Positions 43,484-55,192 of a stretch of DNA of 64,000 nucleotides are shown piece after piece. Position numbers and translations under genes: made by a program. The stretch's first letter is position 1; each line of letters opens with the position of its first letter. The DNA lies in contig CM055094.1 of assembly GCA_029204225.1 (NCBI GenBank), forward strand, positions 29,748,107-29,812,106, in the 5' to 3' direction. The stretch is from Diphasiastrum complanatum (Eukaryota > Streptophyta > Lycopodiopsida > Lycopodiales > Lycopodiaceae). The notes below the pieces were generated by a model. It saw only the letters and a program-made list of their open reading frames with translations, was not told the origin of the DNA and ran no database searches.

Positions 43484-44531
43484 GTCACATAGACTACCTT
43501 ATACTAGATCTATTTCTAGATCTACAAATCCTTTTCAACTTGTACATTCGGATATTCATGGATTTACTACAATTAGCAATAGTGGAGCTAAGATGTATGT
43601 AGCATTCATTGATGATTTTAGTAGATTTTGTTGGATCTATCTACTAAAGAGCAAAGATGAAGTGTATTATGTCTTTGTCAAGTTCAAGAATGCAAGGGAG
43701 AACCAATTTTCCACAAAGATCAAGTGCTTGAGAGGTGACAATGGTGGTGAGTACATATCTAACAAGTTCAAGGCCTTTTGTGATGAGCATGGGATCAAGA
43801 GGGAGTATACAACTTCAAGGACCCCACAACAAAATGGAGTGGCTGAAAGGAAGAATAGAACTTTATGTGAAAGTGCTATAGCTATGAGGTTAAGTGCTAA
43901 TCTTGACAAATCATTTTGGGATCAAGCTTTGTTGTGTGCCAATTTCTTGTGCAATAGGTGGCCGAGTGCTATTTTGGATGGAAGGACACCTTTTGAGATG
44001 CTATTCAAGAGGAGGCCGAGTGTCAACTTTGTAAGAACCTTTGGATGCACATGCTATGTCAACATTACTCTTGATGATAGGACCAAGGAGGATCCATCTT
44101 CAAGAAGAGGTATTTTTGTTGGATATAGTGAGGTGAGTAAAGCCTACAAGGTTTACATTCCTTCTACTAACAAAGTGATTGTTGGTAGAGATGTCATTTT
44201 TGATGAGGGAAACATTCCAAAGGTGTCTTCAAGCATGATTGATGATAAAGTAGATGGATCTAACATTCTTGATGTTGATGAGAAGGATCCTACTTTGGAT
44301 GGTGGTGATGATGGACCTTCATCAAGTCAAAAGCCAAGGAGAACATCAAGAGAAAGACAAGTACCTTCAAGGCTCACATATGATCAAAAGGGTAAGCAAG
44401 TAGTTTCTGGAAATTATGTTGCTTTCCTAACCTCTTTGGATGAGCCTACAAGTGTAGATCAAGCAAGGAAAGAAGAGGAATGGATCCAAGCAATGGATCT
44501 TGAGTATCGATCTCTTATGAAGAGTGGAACA
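43464..44531 (+). CDS. CopD integrase
   Basis: rve-type integrase core in an open frame. Catalytic D,D,E are visible: VHSDIHGF, CLRGDNGGEYISNKF and PQQNGVAERKNRTLCE. The C-terminal part reads GRTPFEMLFKRRPSVNFVRT, FVGYSEVSKAYKVY and VIVGRDVIFDEG. A linker leads to the first residues of the expected RT (EEEWIQAMDLEYRSLMKSGT), where similarity stops at 44531, yet the frame stays open to 45440. Confidence 0.9.
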
Positions 44532-45440
44532 TCTTTTGGAAGATCTTCTTGTGTACATGGAGCTATGCAAGTGGATGGATGTTATCTTGCTGTAGAATCA
44601 AGTATTGGATCTGCAAAACAAAGTTTTTTCAATGACTTTGATGATCAAGTTGAAGATCAAGAAGTTGATCTCAAAGCGCTTCAACTAGTCAAAAGAGAAG
44701 GTGGCAATTTGGAGCTAGTCAAGAGCATCAAAGGAGAGGTAATTGGCAAAGGTGTTATCGATCTGTTTTTGCAACATATTGAAGACTCAAGTGAGGTCAA
44801 AGGAGCAGCAGGGAAGTGTTGTTCAAGTTTACTTTACTTGATCTATCTCATGTTTGAGCAATTTCATGTGGATGTGTGCAAATTGTCAAGATATGGTAAA
44901 ACTAGCTACATTGGTGAGCGTTGTTTTGATGTTAAATTTGTACTAGCATTATTGGCTGGTTTTGCTGTTGGAAATGAAGCTATTGGAGGTTCATTATGTC
45001 ACTCATTCATGTTCAAGTCATCAAGGTATGATGGTATCTTGAGGCAAGATGAAGATGGAGGCTCATTCATGGAGTATCATGGTGGATACATGGCAACGAA
45101 GGACAAAGGAAGAGGAGACATGCAGGCAAAAGTTGATCACTCAAATTTATTGGCTGTTTGCTGTATTTTCCCAGAGAGTTCAGAGTTGGAAGCATGGTGG
45201 AATCATCTCATTTACATTCTATTTGATTCTTCATGTTCTAGTCACATTTTTACATGTAAAATTGATGTAAGAAATAGTGAAGCATCCCAAGTGGACACTA
45301 TTCCCTATATCAAATATGGTTGTTTCTATTTTGAGCATTACATGATCATTGAAAGGAGGTCTATTCTTATGAAGAAGATCATTCTTATGATGGATCAAAG
45401 TTCTATTGGCAAAAACTATGCTAGGAGCATTGGAAGCTAG
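44532..45440 (+). CDS. Unknown in-frame sequence in place of CopD reverse transcriptase
   Basis: About 300 codons continuing the integrase frame with no stop, and with none of the RT landmarks (no KWVFR, no QMDV..AFLNG, no YVDD). Visible features: an acidic segment (SFFNDFDDQVEDQEVDLKAL), helix-like LVKSIKGEVIGKGVIDLFLQ, hydrophobic and cysteine-containing LLYLIYLMFEQFHVDVCKLS, FVLALLAGFAVGNEAIGGSL, and SELEAWWNHLIYILFDSSCS. Two or three short hydrophobic stretches could be membrane segments. It ends ...ARSIGS and TAG at 45438, overlapping the RNase H restart (HWKLGKRVLRYI, in another frame from 45428). I do not recognise the sequence. An open run of this length in AT-rich DNA argues that the segment was coding when acquired. 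Confidence 0.6.
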   Translation, partial: SFGRSSCVHGAMQVDGCYLAVESSIGSAKQSFFNDFDDQVEDQEVDLKALQLVKREGGNLELVKSIKGEVIGKGVIDLFLQHIEDSSEVKGAAGKCCSSLLYLIYLMFEQFHVDVCKLSRYGKTSYIGERCFDVKFVLALLAGFAVGNEAIGGSLCHSFMFKSSRYDGILRQDEDGGSFMEYHGGYMATKDKGRGDMQAKVDHSNLLAVCCIFPESSELEAWWNHLIYILFDSSCSSHIFTCKIDVRNSEASQVDTIPYIKYGCFYFEHYMIIERRSILMKKIILMMDQSSIGKNYARSIGS

Positions 45441-45993
45441 GAAAGCGAGTTTTGAGGTACATCATTGGAGCTCGAGATTTTGGCATATTGTATGAGGGAT
45501 CATCACCTAATCTTTTTGGACTTTCAGATTTGGACTATGTTGGAGATGTAATGGATAGTAAATCCATTAGTGCTTATTGTATTTTCATAGGTGATGGAGC
45601 TATATCATGGATGTCAAAGAAACAAGCCACTATCTCATTGTCATCTAGTGAGGCTGAATACAAAGCTCTTACACATTGCACAAAGGAGATGGTATGGATC
45701 AAAAGGATGATCAAGGATCTTCACTTGCTGGATTTTTCAGAGAGCCCAATCATCTTTTATCAGCCCAAAGAATGGCATCCAATCCTATCTTTCATGCTAG
45801 GAGCAAGCATATTGAGATACAATATCATTTTGTGAGGGAGCGAGTCATTGCAAAGGAGGTGGAGCTTCAACATGTGTCTTCAAGGGAATGTGTAGCTGAT
45901 ATCTTCACCAGAGCAAACTTGTTCATGAAGCATAGGACTTCACTTGGAGTATTATCAAAGTCTACGCTAAAACTAGTTGAAGAGGGAGTGTGA
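45428..45993 (+). pseudogene. CopD RNase H
   Basis: Copia RNase H: KRVLRYIIGARDFGILYEGS, LSDLDYVGDVMDSKSISAYC, ISLSSSEAEYKALTHCTKEM, WIKRMIKDLHLLDF. The expected CDNQSA block is damaged and a frameshift occurs at about 45760; then NPIFHARSKHIEIQYHFVRE, LQHVSSRECVADIFTRANLF and SLGVLSKSTLK, ending with a stop inside the LTR start. The last codons cover the polypurine tract (GAAGAGGGAG). Confidence 0.85.
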
Positions 45994-46639
45994 AAGATTC
46001 AACTAGTTTCATCACATTTTGCAATATTTCCATATTTGGCATATTGAGGCCAAAACTTGTTTTAGACTTAGAGGTTGACTTTTCAAAGTTCATTAGTCTA
46101 AATTTCATTTGAATAAACACTTTTTGAAAGTGTGGGAAAGATAGAATGCGAGTTTGAGTAGATTCAATTTGAATAAGTTGGATACATTGAATCTAGACCC
46201 GAAATTGGTAGGGTTAGCATTTTGGTGGGAAAGCCAAGTGGCCAAATAGGGTTTGGACCTGCTATAAAAGGATGTAACTCATGGAGAGAGTTATCTTCTC
46301 TCTTCTCTATCTCATTTCATGCTTATACATAGTTCTCTTGGGTTCTACTATCCATTGGTGCACTATCTTGGTGATTGCTTGCAATTCTATGTGTAGAATG
46401 ATCTATATTTGCTATTTTTGGATCCACACATGTGAAATACAGTAGCTTGCTGGTTTTGTATGGACAGCAACAGTACATAATCATTTCATTCAAGTTTGAT
46501 CAAGTTCTATTAGTGTTTGCATCTCAAATTGTGTGTAGATGCTGATTTTTTCTACATTGGTGAAATTGGTAGTGTATTTCTCTTTCTAACCAAAGATCAT
46601 TCAAGTAGATTGGATCTTAGGGATCTGAAATCTTTCACA
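45989..46639 (+). repeat. CopD 3' LTR
   Basis: 651 bp, same ends as the 5' LTR, preceded by the polypurine tract GAAGAGGGAG. Confidence 0.95.
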
Positions 46640-47590
46640 AAGCTGCTTCATGAACTGGTTTCCTAGCAGACCACAATCTTTGACATTGTAGTGGCCTTCG
46701 GTTCCTAGCGGTGTCTTGAAGTGCAGTTTGGTTCCTTCGATCTTCGCTTGCCCACTCCCGAAGACTATCGTGTTCATCCACTTGCTCTTCATTACTAATG
46801 CGAAATGCCGGAACTTCGAATTCTATTGGTAATATGGGATGGATTCCATACACAAGATAGTATGGAGTCTGCCTAGTTGTGATCTTTTCAGTAGTTATGT
46901 ATGCCCATAAGATAGATGGTAACTTCTGATTCCAATCAAAAGAATGCATTTCCATTACTTTATTCAAAATTTTACACAAAATTTCATTTGCCTGTTCCGT
47001 AAGCCCATTCGCTTTTGGATTATATGGAGTGGTTTGGCGATGCGTAATAGAGAAATATGACAACATGGCCTCGATGGTTTGATTAAGGAAATGGGTTCCC
47101 CTATCGCTAACGAGTTCTAAGGAACATCCATATCGTGTGATAATGTTTTGGAATAAAAACTTTGCTACAATCTTATTATCATTTTTAACTGTGGCTTCGG
47201 CCTCTACCATCTTGGTAGCATAGTCCGTAGCAATAAGAATGTAACGTTGACGAGTTATATGCGTGATTAGTTTGATAGCCCTACAAAATCTATCCCCCAC
47301 TTCTCAAAAGGTGCTAAGGGAATAATTGGAGTAAGTGGACAATGTGTCGTAAAGCTGGGTTTTCCCATCCTCTGACACGCATCACATTTTTGAATGAATA
47401 ATTTAACATCTCTATAGACGGTAGGCCACCAATATTTAGCATTAAGGATCTTTCTTGCAGTATTTTTAAGAGCATAGTGAACCCCCGAATCTTCCTCATG
47501 TAATGCACTTATTACAGTAGTTGTCTCAGTTGGTTCTAAACATCGGCAAAGACTATCGTCAGCTCCTAATTTATACAATATTCTATTTAT
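46640..47590 (-). pseudogene. GypD integrase
   Basis: Ty3/Gypsy integrase. H2C2 zinc-binding domain (47267-47578): HEEDSGVHYALKNTARKIL, YWWPTVYRDVKLFIQKCDAC. After a frameshift near 47280 the catalytic core follows: ILIATDYATKMVEAEATVKN (D), ELVSDRGTHFLNQ (D) and TPYNPKANGLTEQANEIL (E). Next PSILWAYITTEKITTRQTPY and VYGIHPILPIEFEVPAFR. The last part is out of frame and ends at CopD. Confidence 0.9.
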
Positions 47591-47890
47591 AATCGTATAA
47601 GGCCCTACTTTTGAAAGGAAAACAGTTTTTTTTTTTGTTTATTAAAATGTTTAGGATAAATTTGGTCATATAAAAAGTTAATAATGTCCATATAAATTGA
47701 TGTTTTCAATTGAATACGCATTATATGTTCATCCAAAATGGGATCAAACTGATTTTTCGTTTGGAGGTGAGATATATAATCAGCATTTTGATGATCCTTG
47801 CCTCTTCTTAATTCTACTTCATAGTTAGACTCATCTAATAATAATACCCATCTAGCTACCCTACAATCCTCTTTCTAACTAAGCACTACA
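47591..47890 (-). pseudogene. GypD RNase H C-terminus
   Basis: The minus strand gives ARWVLLLDESNYEVELRRGK followed by DHQNADYISHL, the conserved Gypsy RNase H ending, then a linker towards the integrase zinc finger. A stop precedes it near 47878, and a frameshift at the A-run (47627-47635) follows. RT upstream is absent. Confidence 0.7.
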
Positions 47891-48114
47891 CATATTGCAA
47901 AAGATGATGTGTCTACATATACATGGAACTTTTTAGCCCAATTTGGAGGTCTAACTCTAGTTGCTTCTGCATTCTATGAAATTGATCTAGGGTTCAACAG
48001 GTTTGGCTAACTCCTCACCCCATCTCAAAAGGTGACTCCACCTATTTGACTGGCTATGAGAATGCAAAAAACAAAATGCATGGATCAAGAGGATGATCAA
48101 TGATCAACCACCCT

Positions 48115-48270
48115 CCTTGAAAGTAAAAATACGCTTCTCAAAATCAATTAACTGAGAAGGCGATTTACTGAATAACCATTCATAACCTAAAATTAAATCA
48201 GTACAAGCTAGGTCTAATACATGAAAATTAACTAATTTTGTGTGTCCTTGCAACAAAACTGGGAATGGTC
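48115..48270 (-). pseudogene. GypD protease fragment
   Basis: Minus-strand reading: FPVLLQGHTKLVNFHVLDLA, CTDLILGYEWLFSKSPSQLI and DFEKRIFTFKEGG. The block D-L-I-L-G-x-x-W-L is the C-terminal signature of Gypsy retropepsins. It is separated from RNase H by about 230 bp without RT similarity. Confidence 0.7.
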
Positions 48271-49474
48271 AAAGGTTACTAATTCCATTTTGGTTGGAAT
48301 AGAAGTAAGTTTGATCGAGCATAAGTCTGAGAGTTCTATATTGGATCAACCTAATCTTAGTTTGAGTACTAGGATCAGAGAGAGGTTGATTGAGTGGAAG
48401 AAATTATGTAATTAGAGGTAAGTTGGATTGGAAAACTGTTGAGAGTGAATGTTATTCATCTCAGAGATTTTTTGAATATGTTATTTACTCATGAGAAATA
48501 GAAAATCTTTTGTAGCTAAGTTACAAGATCTTAGTGAGATATGTGAGTAACATATGTGGGTTCTGGAGGAATCTGCCAGTTAAGAATGTGTTTATGTACT
48601 GGGTCATAGTGAGATTATTCACATATGTGCACGATAAATCTTGTATGAATCTATTTTGTATTTCTGGTTACTAGAATTATTTGGTGCCCTTAACCTAGTC
48701 GATGAACATGAACATATGATCAGGTATTGTTTTGACAGATACTTGCAGAGTTAACCGATCTTTCTATGGAAGATTTATGAGTTAACTAATAAATGATTTG
48801 GATAAGGATCTAAATGTGGTGTTATACATGTATAATTAAAAGTTGCACCCGGACATTGAGATTTCTGAATCATTGGCAATTACCTTGAGTAATTGATTAC
48901 TCCAAGATGAAGTTAATTGGTAAAACGATCAGTGTGATGTAGATTCACTGGGAACTGATGGTTTTGATTTATATTGCTTGTAAGACGCATGATTAGTGAA
49001 TCATTTTGGTTCATCAGTTAAAATTGTGTGCATTGGATATATAGAGTATTCCTTAGTTAAGGAAGGGACTCAGCTCATTAATGATTGTATCCCAGAGAGC
49101 TCAATTGGATAGCGAATCATAATGGATCCAAGAATAATAACTAAATTGATATTCAGCAGGACTTTGGGTATCTAGATGTGATTGTGGATTGTAATCTAAA
49201 GTTTTTGTAATTGAAGATGATTGTCATCTTGGTATGCGTTCAGTCTTTAATTATCAGTAGTTTCTAGACCTTGAATCTTACACTTCAGTTAAAGAATCAT
49301 GTTTGAAGAGTATTCCTAAATCCAGTATTTTCTTAGTGTGTTCTAGGCCTCACAAGGAAATTAGTTACTTTTGGGTCACGTCCAGTATGATGTGGCATAA
49401 CTAACAGCTTGTTTCACTGGAGTACCGTGTATTAAAGACTAGGAGTATACTGTATCCTATGTACTGGTCATATT
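48271..49474. other. No recognisable gene
   Basis: AT-rich, stops in all frames, no repeats or LTR ends seen. Confidence 0.35.
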
Positions 49475-49703
49475 TGTTTATTTGGCAAATGAGGCCAACT
49501 TTCATATTAGACTTAGAGTTTGAATTTTGAAAGTTATATTAGTCTAAAAATATTTGAGTTACCACTTTTAGAAAGTGAGGGAAAGTAGAAAGTCGATTTT
49601 GGACACATTCAAATTTGAATGTTAGATACATTGATTCAGTGTGTTGTCTTTCAAACCAAAGGTCAATAGATGATTTTGTATCTTAGTGATTCACAAAATC
49701 TTC
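49475..49703 (+). repeat. Diverged CopD-type LTR fragment with internal deletion
   Basis: Contains 'ttggcaaatgaggcca', 'ttagacttagagtttga', 'gaaagtgagggaaagtagaaag' and 'gatacattgattc' like the first third of the CopD LTR. It then jumps to 'tctttcaaaccaaaggtca' and 'atcttagtgattcacaaaatcttcaca', matching the CopD LTR end. The middle is deleted. Confidence 0.6.
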
Positions 49704-52700
49704 ACATTAGCATCATCTTTAATAAAGTTGATTGAAAATTTGGGATTCTAGAATGTATGAATGACATATGCATTTGTGACTTGTATTTTAAATAAGGATT
49801 CTCGAAAACCAACATTCCAAAACATGCTAGAATTGAGTTCCTTAACAATTGTCTCAAATTATATTGGTTGGTACTTCTATAGTAAGCACGTGGTTTGTCA
49901 ATTAGCAACTAGTGAAAACAAGATTTCAACAATATTATGGACTCTTACAAATAAAACAAGCAAAATTTAGCTCTCCATTTTGAAATAGACTTGTATTTTA
50001 GTTCAAAATATTGAAGGAAAAAATTATTTAAAGAACATGTTGTCTACATGTCTTATTGGTATGATGAGTTTTTCGCCTCAATGCAACTCAAAAATCATCC
50101 AACTATTGTTGTTTTGGTAAAGAGACAATCCTAGTGGGATAAAAAATCTAGCATAATCACTAACAACTACTAGTAGTTGCTAACAACATAGTTTCCAAAT
50201 TGAACTCCCTATAAGATTCCAGTCAATACGAGTACTTTTCAAATTGAACTCCCTATAAGGTACCAATAAATACTAATCATGTATCACATGTTTTCCAAGG
50301 AGATTTGGCTAAATTGGGATTTCCCAGCTCATAAGCTATTTATGTTGCAAAGGCCAACACATAAGAAGGGTTGACATGCCATGAGACTGGGCTCCTTGGA
50401 AATGAATGGCCATTGCTTTAACAGACTAACTTAACCATACATCTTGATTTCATTTTATAGTTTGAAAATGCCATATGTATGTGTAATGTAGTTTTGGATT
50501 CTAACATGTATAAACAATGTTAAAATATTTAAGCTTTTATCATTCAAATCTCCAAAAATTCATAGTGTAGATAGAGTCCAAGAATGCTTAATGTAGTTTG
50601 CCAAGAATGCATAATGTAGAGTCCAAAATAGCACATTGTGTAATCTAGTTCTAAGACATAACATGTATGAAAAATGCTAAAAAAATTCAAGATTTTACCT
50701 TTCAAATCTCCAAGAATGCATAATCTAAAGTCTGATAATGCTTAATGTAGTTTTTGCCAATCATACATAATCTAGAGTCCAAAAATGAATATTGTAGTTT
50801 ACTATGACTACATAACTTATGTTTTAAATGATGAGTGAACTTTAATTTGACATGTACCTCATCTTCAATCTTTAATCAAAAAAAAAATATTGTCCTCATA
50901 ATCCTCCGCATCGTCTTTGTTATCCTCAACTGATATTCTATGTCCTTGCATTGCAATCTTCAATCCAAATCATAGATTTGAAGAATGCAAATTGTCACAA
51001 ATATTGCTCCAAAATGTTGCTTGTTCGTGAAACAAGCGAGCTATTTCCCTTTGGATTTGTTTCTTTTATTTTTTGATATTAAATGATCCATCATATCCAT
51101 CAAAATTTGATGGATATTAGCCTCTCAAGACATCTATCAATATTATTAGTCAAATTTTGACAGACATGTCAACACATTGTTGTCCAAAACCAACAAACAC
51201 TTGACATGGTTGACATGTCTTTAAAAGGGCATTGGATTCCAACAGCCGCATGGCATTATGTTGGACACTTCTAGATAGTCTCTAGTAATCGGAATTCTAT
51301 GAGGTTCTCAAGTTTTGACATATTTTACAAATGTCAGACTTTGATGACCCTATTTTGACTAATTTTTTGAGTCAAATATAAAAAATTTATCACATGATTT
51401 GAATTTGCAACAAATGTTGTAGTGATAGATGACAATTTAACAGTTAGGCCATTAGATCTTCATAGAACAATGACTAGTTTCAAAATGTTTGGTGAAATAA
51501 TATTGGAATCGATAGTGTTGGTAACATCAATGGTAAATATGTGCAATAGTAGATGTTTTAATTGACCAAGAATGGAAAAAAACGTACAAAGCTTTATAGC
51601 ATAACTTAGCAACTAGATACTATCTTAGCTAATCCATGTAGAATTTATCTCTACATTGATAAAGTATGTTCAGAAAAAAGTAATGCCTTCTATATTGGAA
51701 AGTATTAGCTTGTAGGCTATGTGTTGAGAGTGAAATACACTCTCCTTGCAAATGTATTTTTGAGTGCCTGAAAAAGTGTCATCAATTGGAGAGCATAGTC
51801 TAGTAGGATGAGAAAAGAATCAAGGGACTACAACACCACATCTCGCACTATTCATGTATAAGTCCGATCATTGAGGAGCAAAACCAACTTTCACTTGTCA
51901 GGAAATTTTTCATCAAACCAATTTTTAGGGCACATGATTATGAAATAGTTAAGCATTTGATTGTCTACTTAGACTAAGTGAAATTTGTCTACAGTAATTC
52001 TTTTCTTTCCTTGGTCATGGCTGCATCAACATACTTGTCTTGCTGGAAAATTGCAACCATGTTAGTAAATTGACTCCTAAAACTTGTAAATTCTCGAGTT
52101 GTTTGAATCATGATGGTTTGCTCTATAAAAAAATTTAATTTTTTAAATCTTGAAGCTCATACATATCCATATTGAGTTGGAGATATTGTTGGGAGAAATT
52201 TCTTTTCATGCTATGTATTTTATCTTGGTACAACATATTTTTCACTAGAGTAAAATAATCATTGCAAGTGAGAGAAAGGTATATAGTAGAAAGTGTTACA
52301 AAATTTGGACTAGAAAATGATTTGGTGATATGCAAGTTTATCAATAGTAACCTAAGAATTTTATGTCCATCAAAGTTGCATAGCTATGAATTCCTAAGAG
52401 CCCAATGTTTCATGAATGGAAACTTGTTTTATGAAAATAATAAAAACTTTGAAATGCAAAATAATTTCATGTGAAAAGATTCTAAGAGTGGAGAAATAGA
52501 AACATTATATTGAACTTCAATCAACAACAATACAAACATCTCTCTTTAATAAATTTGTCCACAAATATATTTGAAAGGTATAGACATACTCTATGTACAT
52601 TATGTCCCTTAAATGCTAATAAGCAAGGGATTGAGATGAGCATTCACATAAGGAGGAATGATTAGATTAATATAAAAGATAAGCATTCTACATGTCAAAT

Positions 52701-53379
52701 AGACATTATATGAATATTTTAACTTTACTCAATAATAAGTGAAGGATCTAGATTGCATTCACGTCAAGTGAAAATTATTAAAATAATGTGTTAGATAAGC
52801 ATCATGTCAAATAGACATTATTACAATATTGTCAACATATAAATTGGATATCTACTTTCATTGAAAATGGTGATCCTAGCTAGTCGAAGTTGTACTTTGC
52901 CATTCTTGATTCACCAAAAAAGCATAAATCTCTTTGACAAAAAAAGTGAGCCCTTTAGATCTCGAAAACACTGTTATACATATGGTACATGGTCTTGTAC
53001 TGGTGTAACTTCCAAGCAACTATGGTTGAATTTCCTTAAATGAGAATGGATATGTCTCATTCTACAAAATTTGGAGATGCTAATATTGGAAATTATCTCG
53101 TTAAGTTCAATAAAGACCTTACACTACAAAAAGAATTTAGGATTTGGTGGAGGGACCACTTTATAAGGTAAGTGAGGAGCACATGGCGAAAGTGAAAGTT
53201 GAAGCGGAACTAAGGTTGTACATTTAGGATTTGGTGGAGGGACCACTTTATAAGGTAAGTGAGTAGCACATGGCAAAAGTGAAAGTTGTACACAAGTGTT
53301 AATACACTACTTTGTATTTATGTTTTTGAAGAATCTACATGTATTTCTCTTCTTTTAGATGCAAAAATAACTAGCTAAT
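49704..53379. other. 3.7 kb without a recognisable gene
   Basis: AT-rich DNA with small direct duplications: 'aaattgaactccctataag' at about 50198 and 50240; a degenerate pair around 50540-50640 and 50690-50790 ('ccaagaatgcataat'); and 'ttaggatttggtggaggga' at 53137 and 53224 (87-bp tandem unit). No ORF above 70 codons has family motifs. Confidence 0.4.
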
Positions 53380-53444
53380 TGTTGATTTCACATGTGTGGA
53401 TTGTCCACAACATGTACCCCTAAGGTGTGTAGATGCACCAAGAT
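53380..53444 (-). repeat. CopE 3' LTR remnant
   Basis: 65 bp matching the end of the 5' LTR (tgttgatttcaca.gtgtgg, gtgtagatgcaccaag), joined directly to integrase-derived sequence. Confidence 0.8.
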
Positions 53445-54290
53445 TTCCAAGGGAATATGTGCAAAGCAAGCAATACCAAGTTCACTAAGGTGATCAACCT
53501 TAGGCTTCATCTTGAATAAAACTTCATATGGTGCTATTCCTTCAAGAGCTCCAATACTCCTCAAAGCTTTGATCTTCAATGAGAATTTCTTCTCAACATA
53601 TGCTTTGAATAATAAGGAATAATCATATACCATAATACTTGAAGAGAGAAGATATGTGCATCTTGTGTGATCATCCTCCTTTGAAATATTGGACATATAA
53701 GAAACATCAAGAGAGTTTGCACTCTCACTTGGATCCAATTTGTAGATGCCTTTAAATCTTGATCCATATGCAAGGATCTCACCATTCTTCTTGATCACAC
53801 AATTGTCAATATTGAAATTGGCATCAAAGCTACTATCAAGAAGTTGGCCAACACTTAAGATGTTCTTTGTAAGCTTTGGGACAAAAAGAACATTGTTGAG
53901 AAAGAGATCTTTGGAAGATGCAAGCTTCAAGGGAATAATCCCTACTCCTTCAATATTGCACTCATGCTTACTTGCAATGTATATGGTCTTCTTGAATCCA
54001 TCATAAGGCATAATAGATGAAAAAAAGTGCTTGGAGCCACACATATGTGAAGATGCTCCACTATCAATATACCATGAGTCATCCTTGTTGAAGGGGAATA
54101 ATCCCTACTCCTTCAATATTGCACTCATGCTTACTTGCAATGTATATGGTCTTCTTGAATCCATCATAAGGCATAATAGATGAAAAAAAGTGCTTGGAGC
54201 CACACATATGTGAAGATGCTCCACTATCAATATACCAAGTGATTATTCTTTTAGTTAAACTCTATCATCCAATATGAGCTCACTGAGATA
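53445..54290 (-). pseudogene. CopE protease and partial integrase
   Basis: The minus strand gives WYIDSGASSHMCGSKHFFSS (catalytic DSG near 54055), CNIEGVGIIPLKLASSKDLF and LFVPKLTKNILSVGQLLDSS. After KLDPSESANSLD the normal GAG-pre-integrase and core are mostly gone; short pieces remain (VEKKFSLKIKALRS, GIAPYEVLFKMKPKVDHLSE). A 163-bp tandem duplication (53931-54074 copied at 54094-54237) repeats the protease start. Confidence 0.8.
53931..54237. repeat. 163-bp tandem duplication in CopE
   Basis: 'gggaataatccctactcctt' through 'ccactatcaatatacca' occurs twice at offset 163 with no visible mismatch, so the duplication is recent. Confidence 0.95.
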
Positions 54291-55192
54291 CAGTCAAAAA
54301 CTTGGGCGATGCCATAAGAAAGCCTTCTCCATCACTTGCAATATAGTCTTCTTTCTCATTGGTGATGTTGGCTTGATTGAGTTGATTCTTCTTCTTGAAG
54401 CAATTGGTGGCATAATGGCCTTTCTTGCCACAATAAAAGCACTTGATCTTATTCTTCTTGAGATTTGAATTAGAAGCATGAGAGGTATCCTCCTCCTCTC
54501 CATCTTGGTCTTTAGCTTTTCATTAGAGAAGTGATGATGTTGCTTCTTACTCCTCTCTTTGTGCCTGGAAAATAGAACTTTGCCATCATCATGATTGAGT
54601 GATAGCTTGTCCATCCTCAAGAGTTTGTACTCTTCTCTTGATTCTTCAGAAATAAGCACACTTTGAAGGGCCTCCAAACTTGGTAGCTCCTCCTTAATGG
54701 CATAGGATTGGACAAGGTTGTCATATTCATCTCTCAAGCCATTGATAATGACTTGGACTAGCTCACTTTGATTGATTGAGTCACCAATACATGCAAGCTC
54801 CCTATGAATATCCTTGACTCTCAAAACATAATTACATGCACTCTCATCACTCTTTTGACTACTTTGGAAGATTTGATTTCTAAGAGTGAGGAGCCTAGAG
54901 GTGTTCTTAGCCTCATAGATGGACTTGAGACAATCCCAAGCTTCCTTGGATGTAAAACAATCACCAATCTCCCTCAATATCTCATTAGAGACATTCATCT
55001 TAATGTAGCGGAGAGCCATCCTAGCTCACTTCTTGTATTTTTGTACTTCTTGAAGGACTTGAGGCTCCTCCTCAATCCCAAGTACAATGTCCATCACATC
55101 TTGGAGTATCAAGATGGACTCCATCCTCAACTTCATATTGAGTAATTGGAAGTGGACAATCTCTCACTTGGTTGCAACAAGTATGAACTCAT
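54291..55192 (-). pseudogene. CopE gag with CCHC zinc knuckle
   Basis: Start MSSYLLQPSERLSTSNYSI at 55192, frameshift near 55135, KLRMESILILQDVMDIVLGI, a TGA near 55027, then a long open gag: MALRYIKMNVSNEILREIGD, SKEAWDCLKSIYEAKNTSRL, ELACIGDSINQSELVQVIIN. The knuckle CFYCGKKGHYATNC (about 54395-54436) is in a different frame owing to a frameshift near 54520. Confidence 0.85.

Larger units (their letters stand above)
40138..46639 (+). mobile_element. CopD: Ty1/Copia element with its reverse transcriptase replaced
   Basis: 6502-bp element with two 651-bp LTRs (TGTGAAAG...CTTTCACA) that differ at about 18 positions by my count (about 97 % identical), so it is fairly young. Order: LTR, primer site, a nested LTR of another family, leader, gag, zinc knuckle/protease, integrase, about 900 bp of non-RT sequence, RNase H, LTR. 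I find no clear target duplication (taagt on the left, aagct on the right). Confidence 0.9.
46640..48270 (-). mobile_element. GypD: Ty3/Gypsy remnant (protease, RNase H, integrase)
   Basis: Minus-strand pieces in normal order but with RT missing. CopD lies directly at its 3' side (46639), so the integrase tail is cut there. Confidence 0.75.

Noticed and set aside
40133-46644. Target-site duplication of CopD
   Set aside because: Flanks are taagt and aagct; they do not match well enough, so none is claimed. The element may have recombined with another copy.
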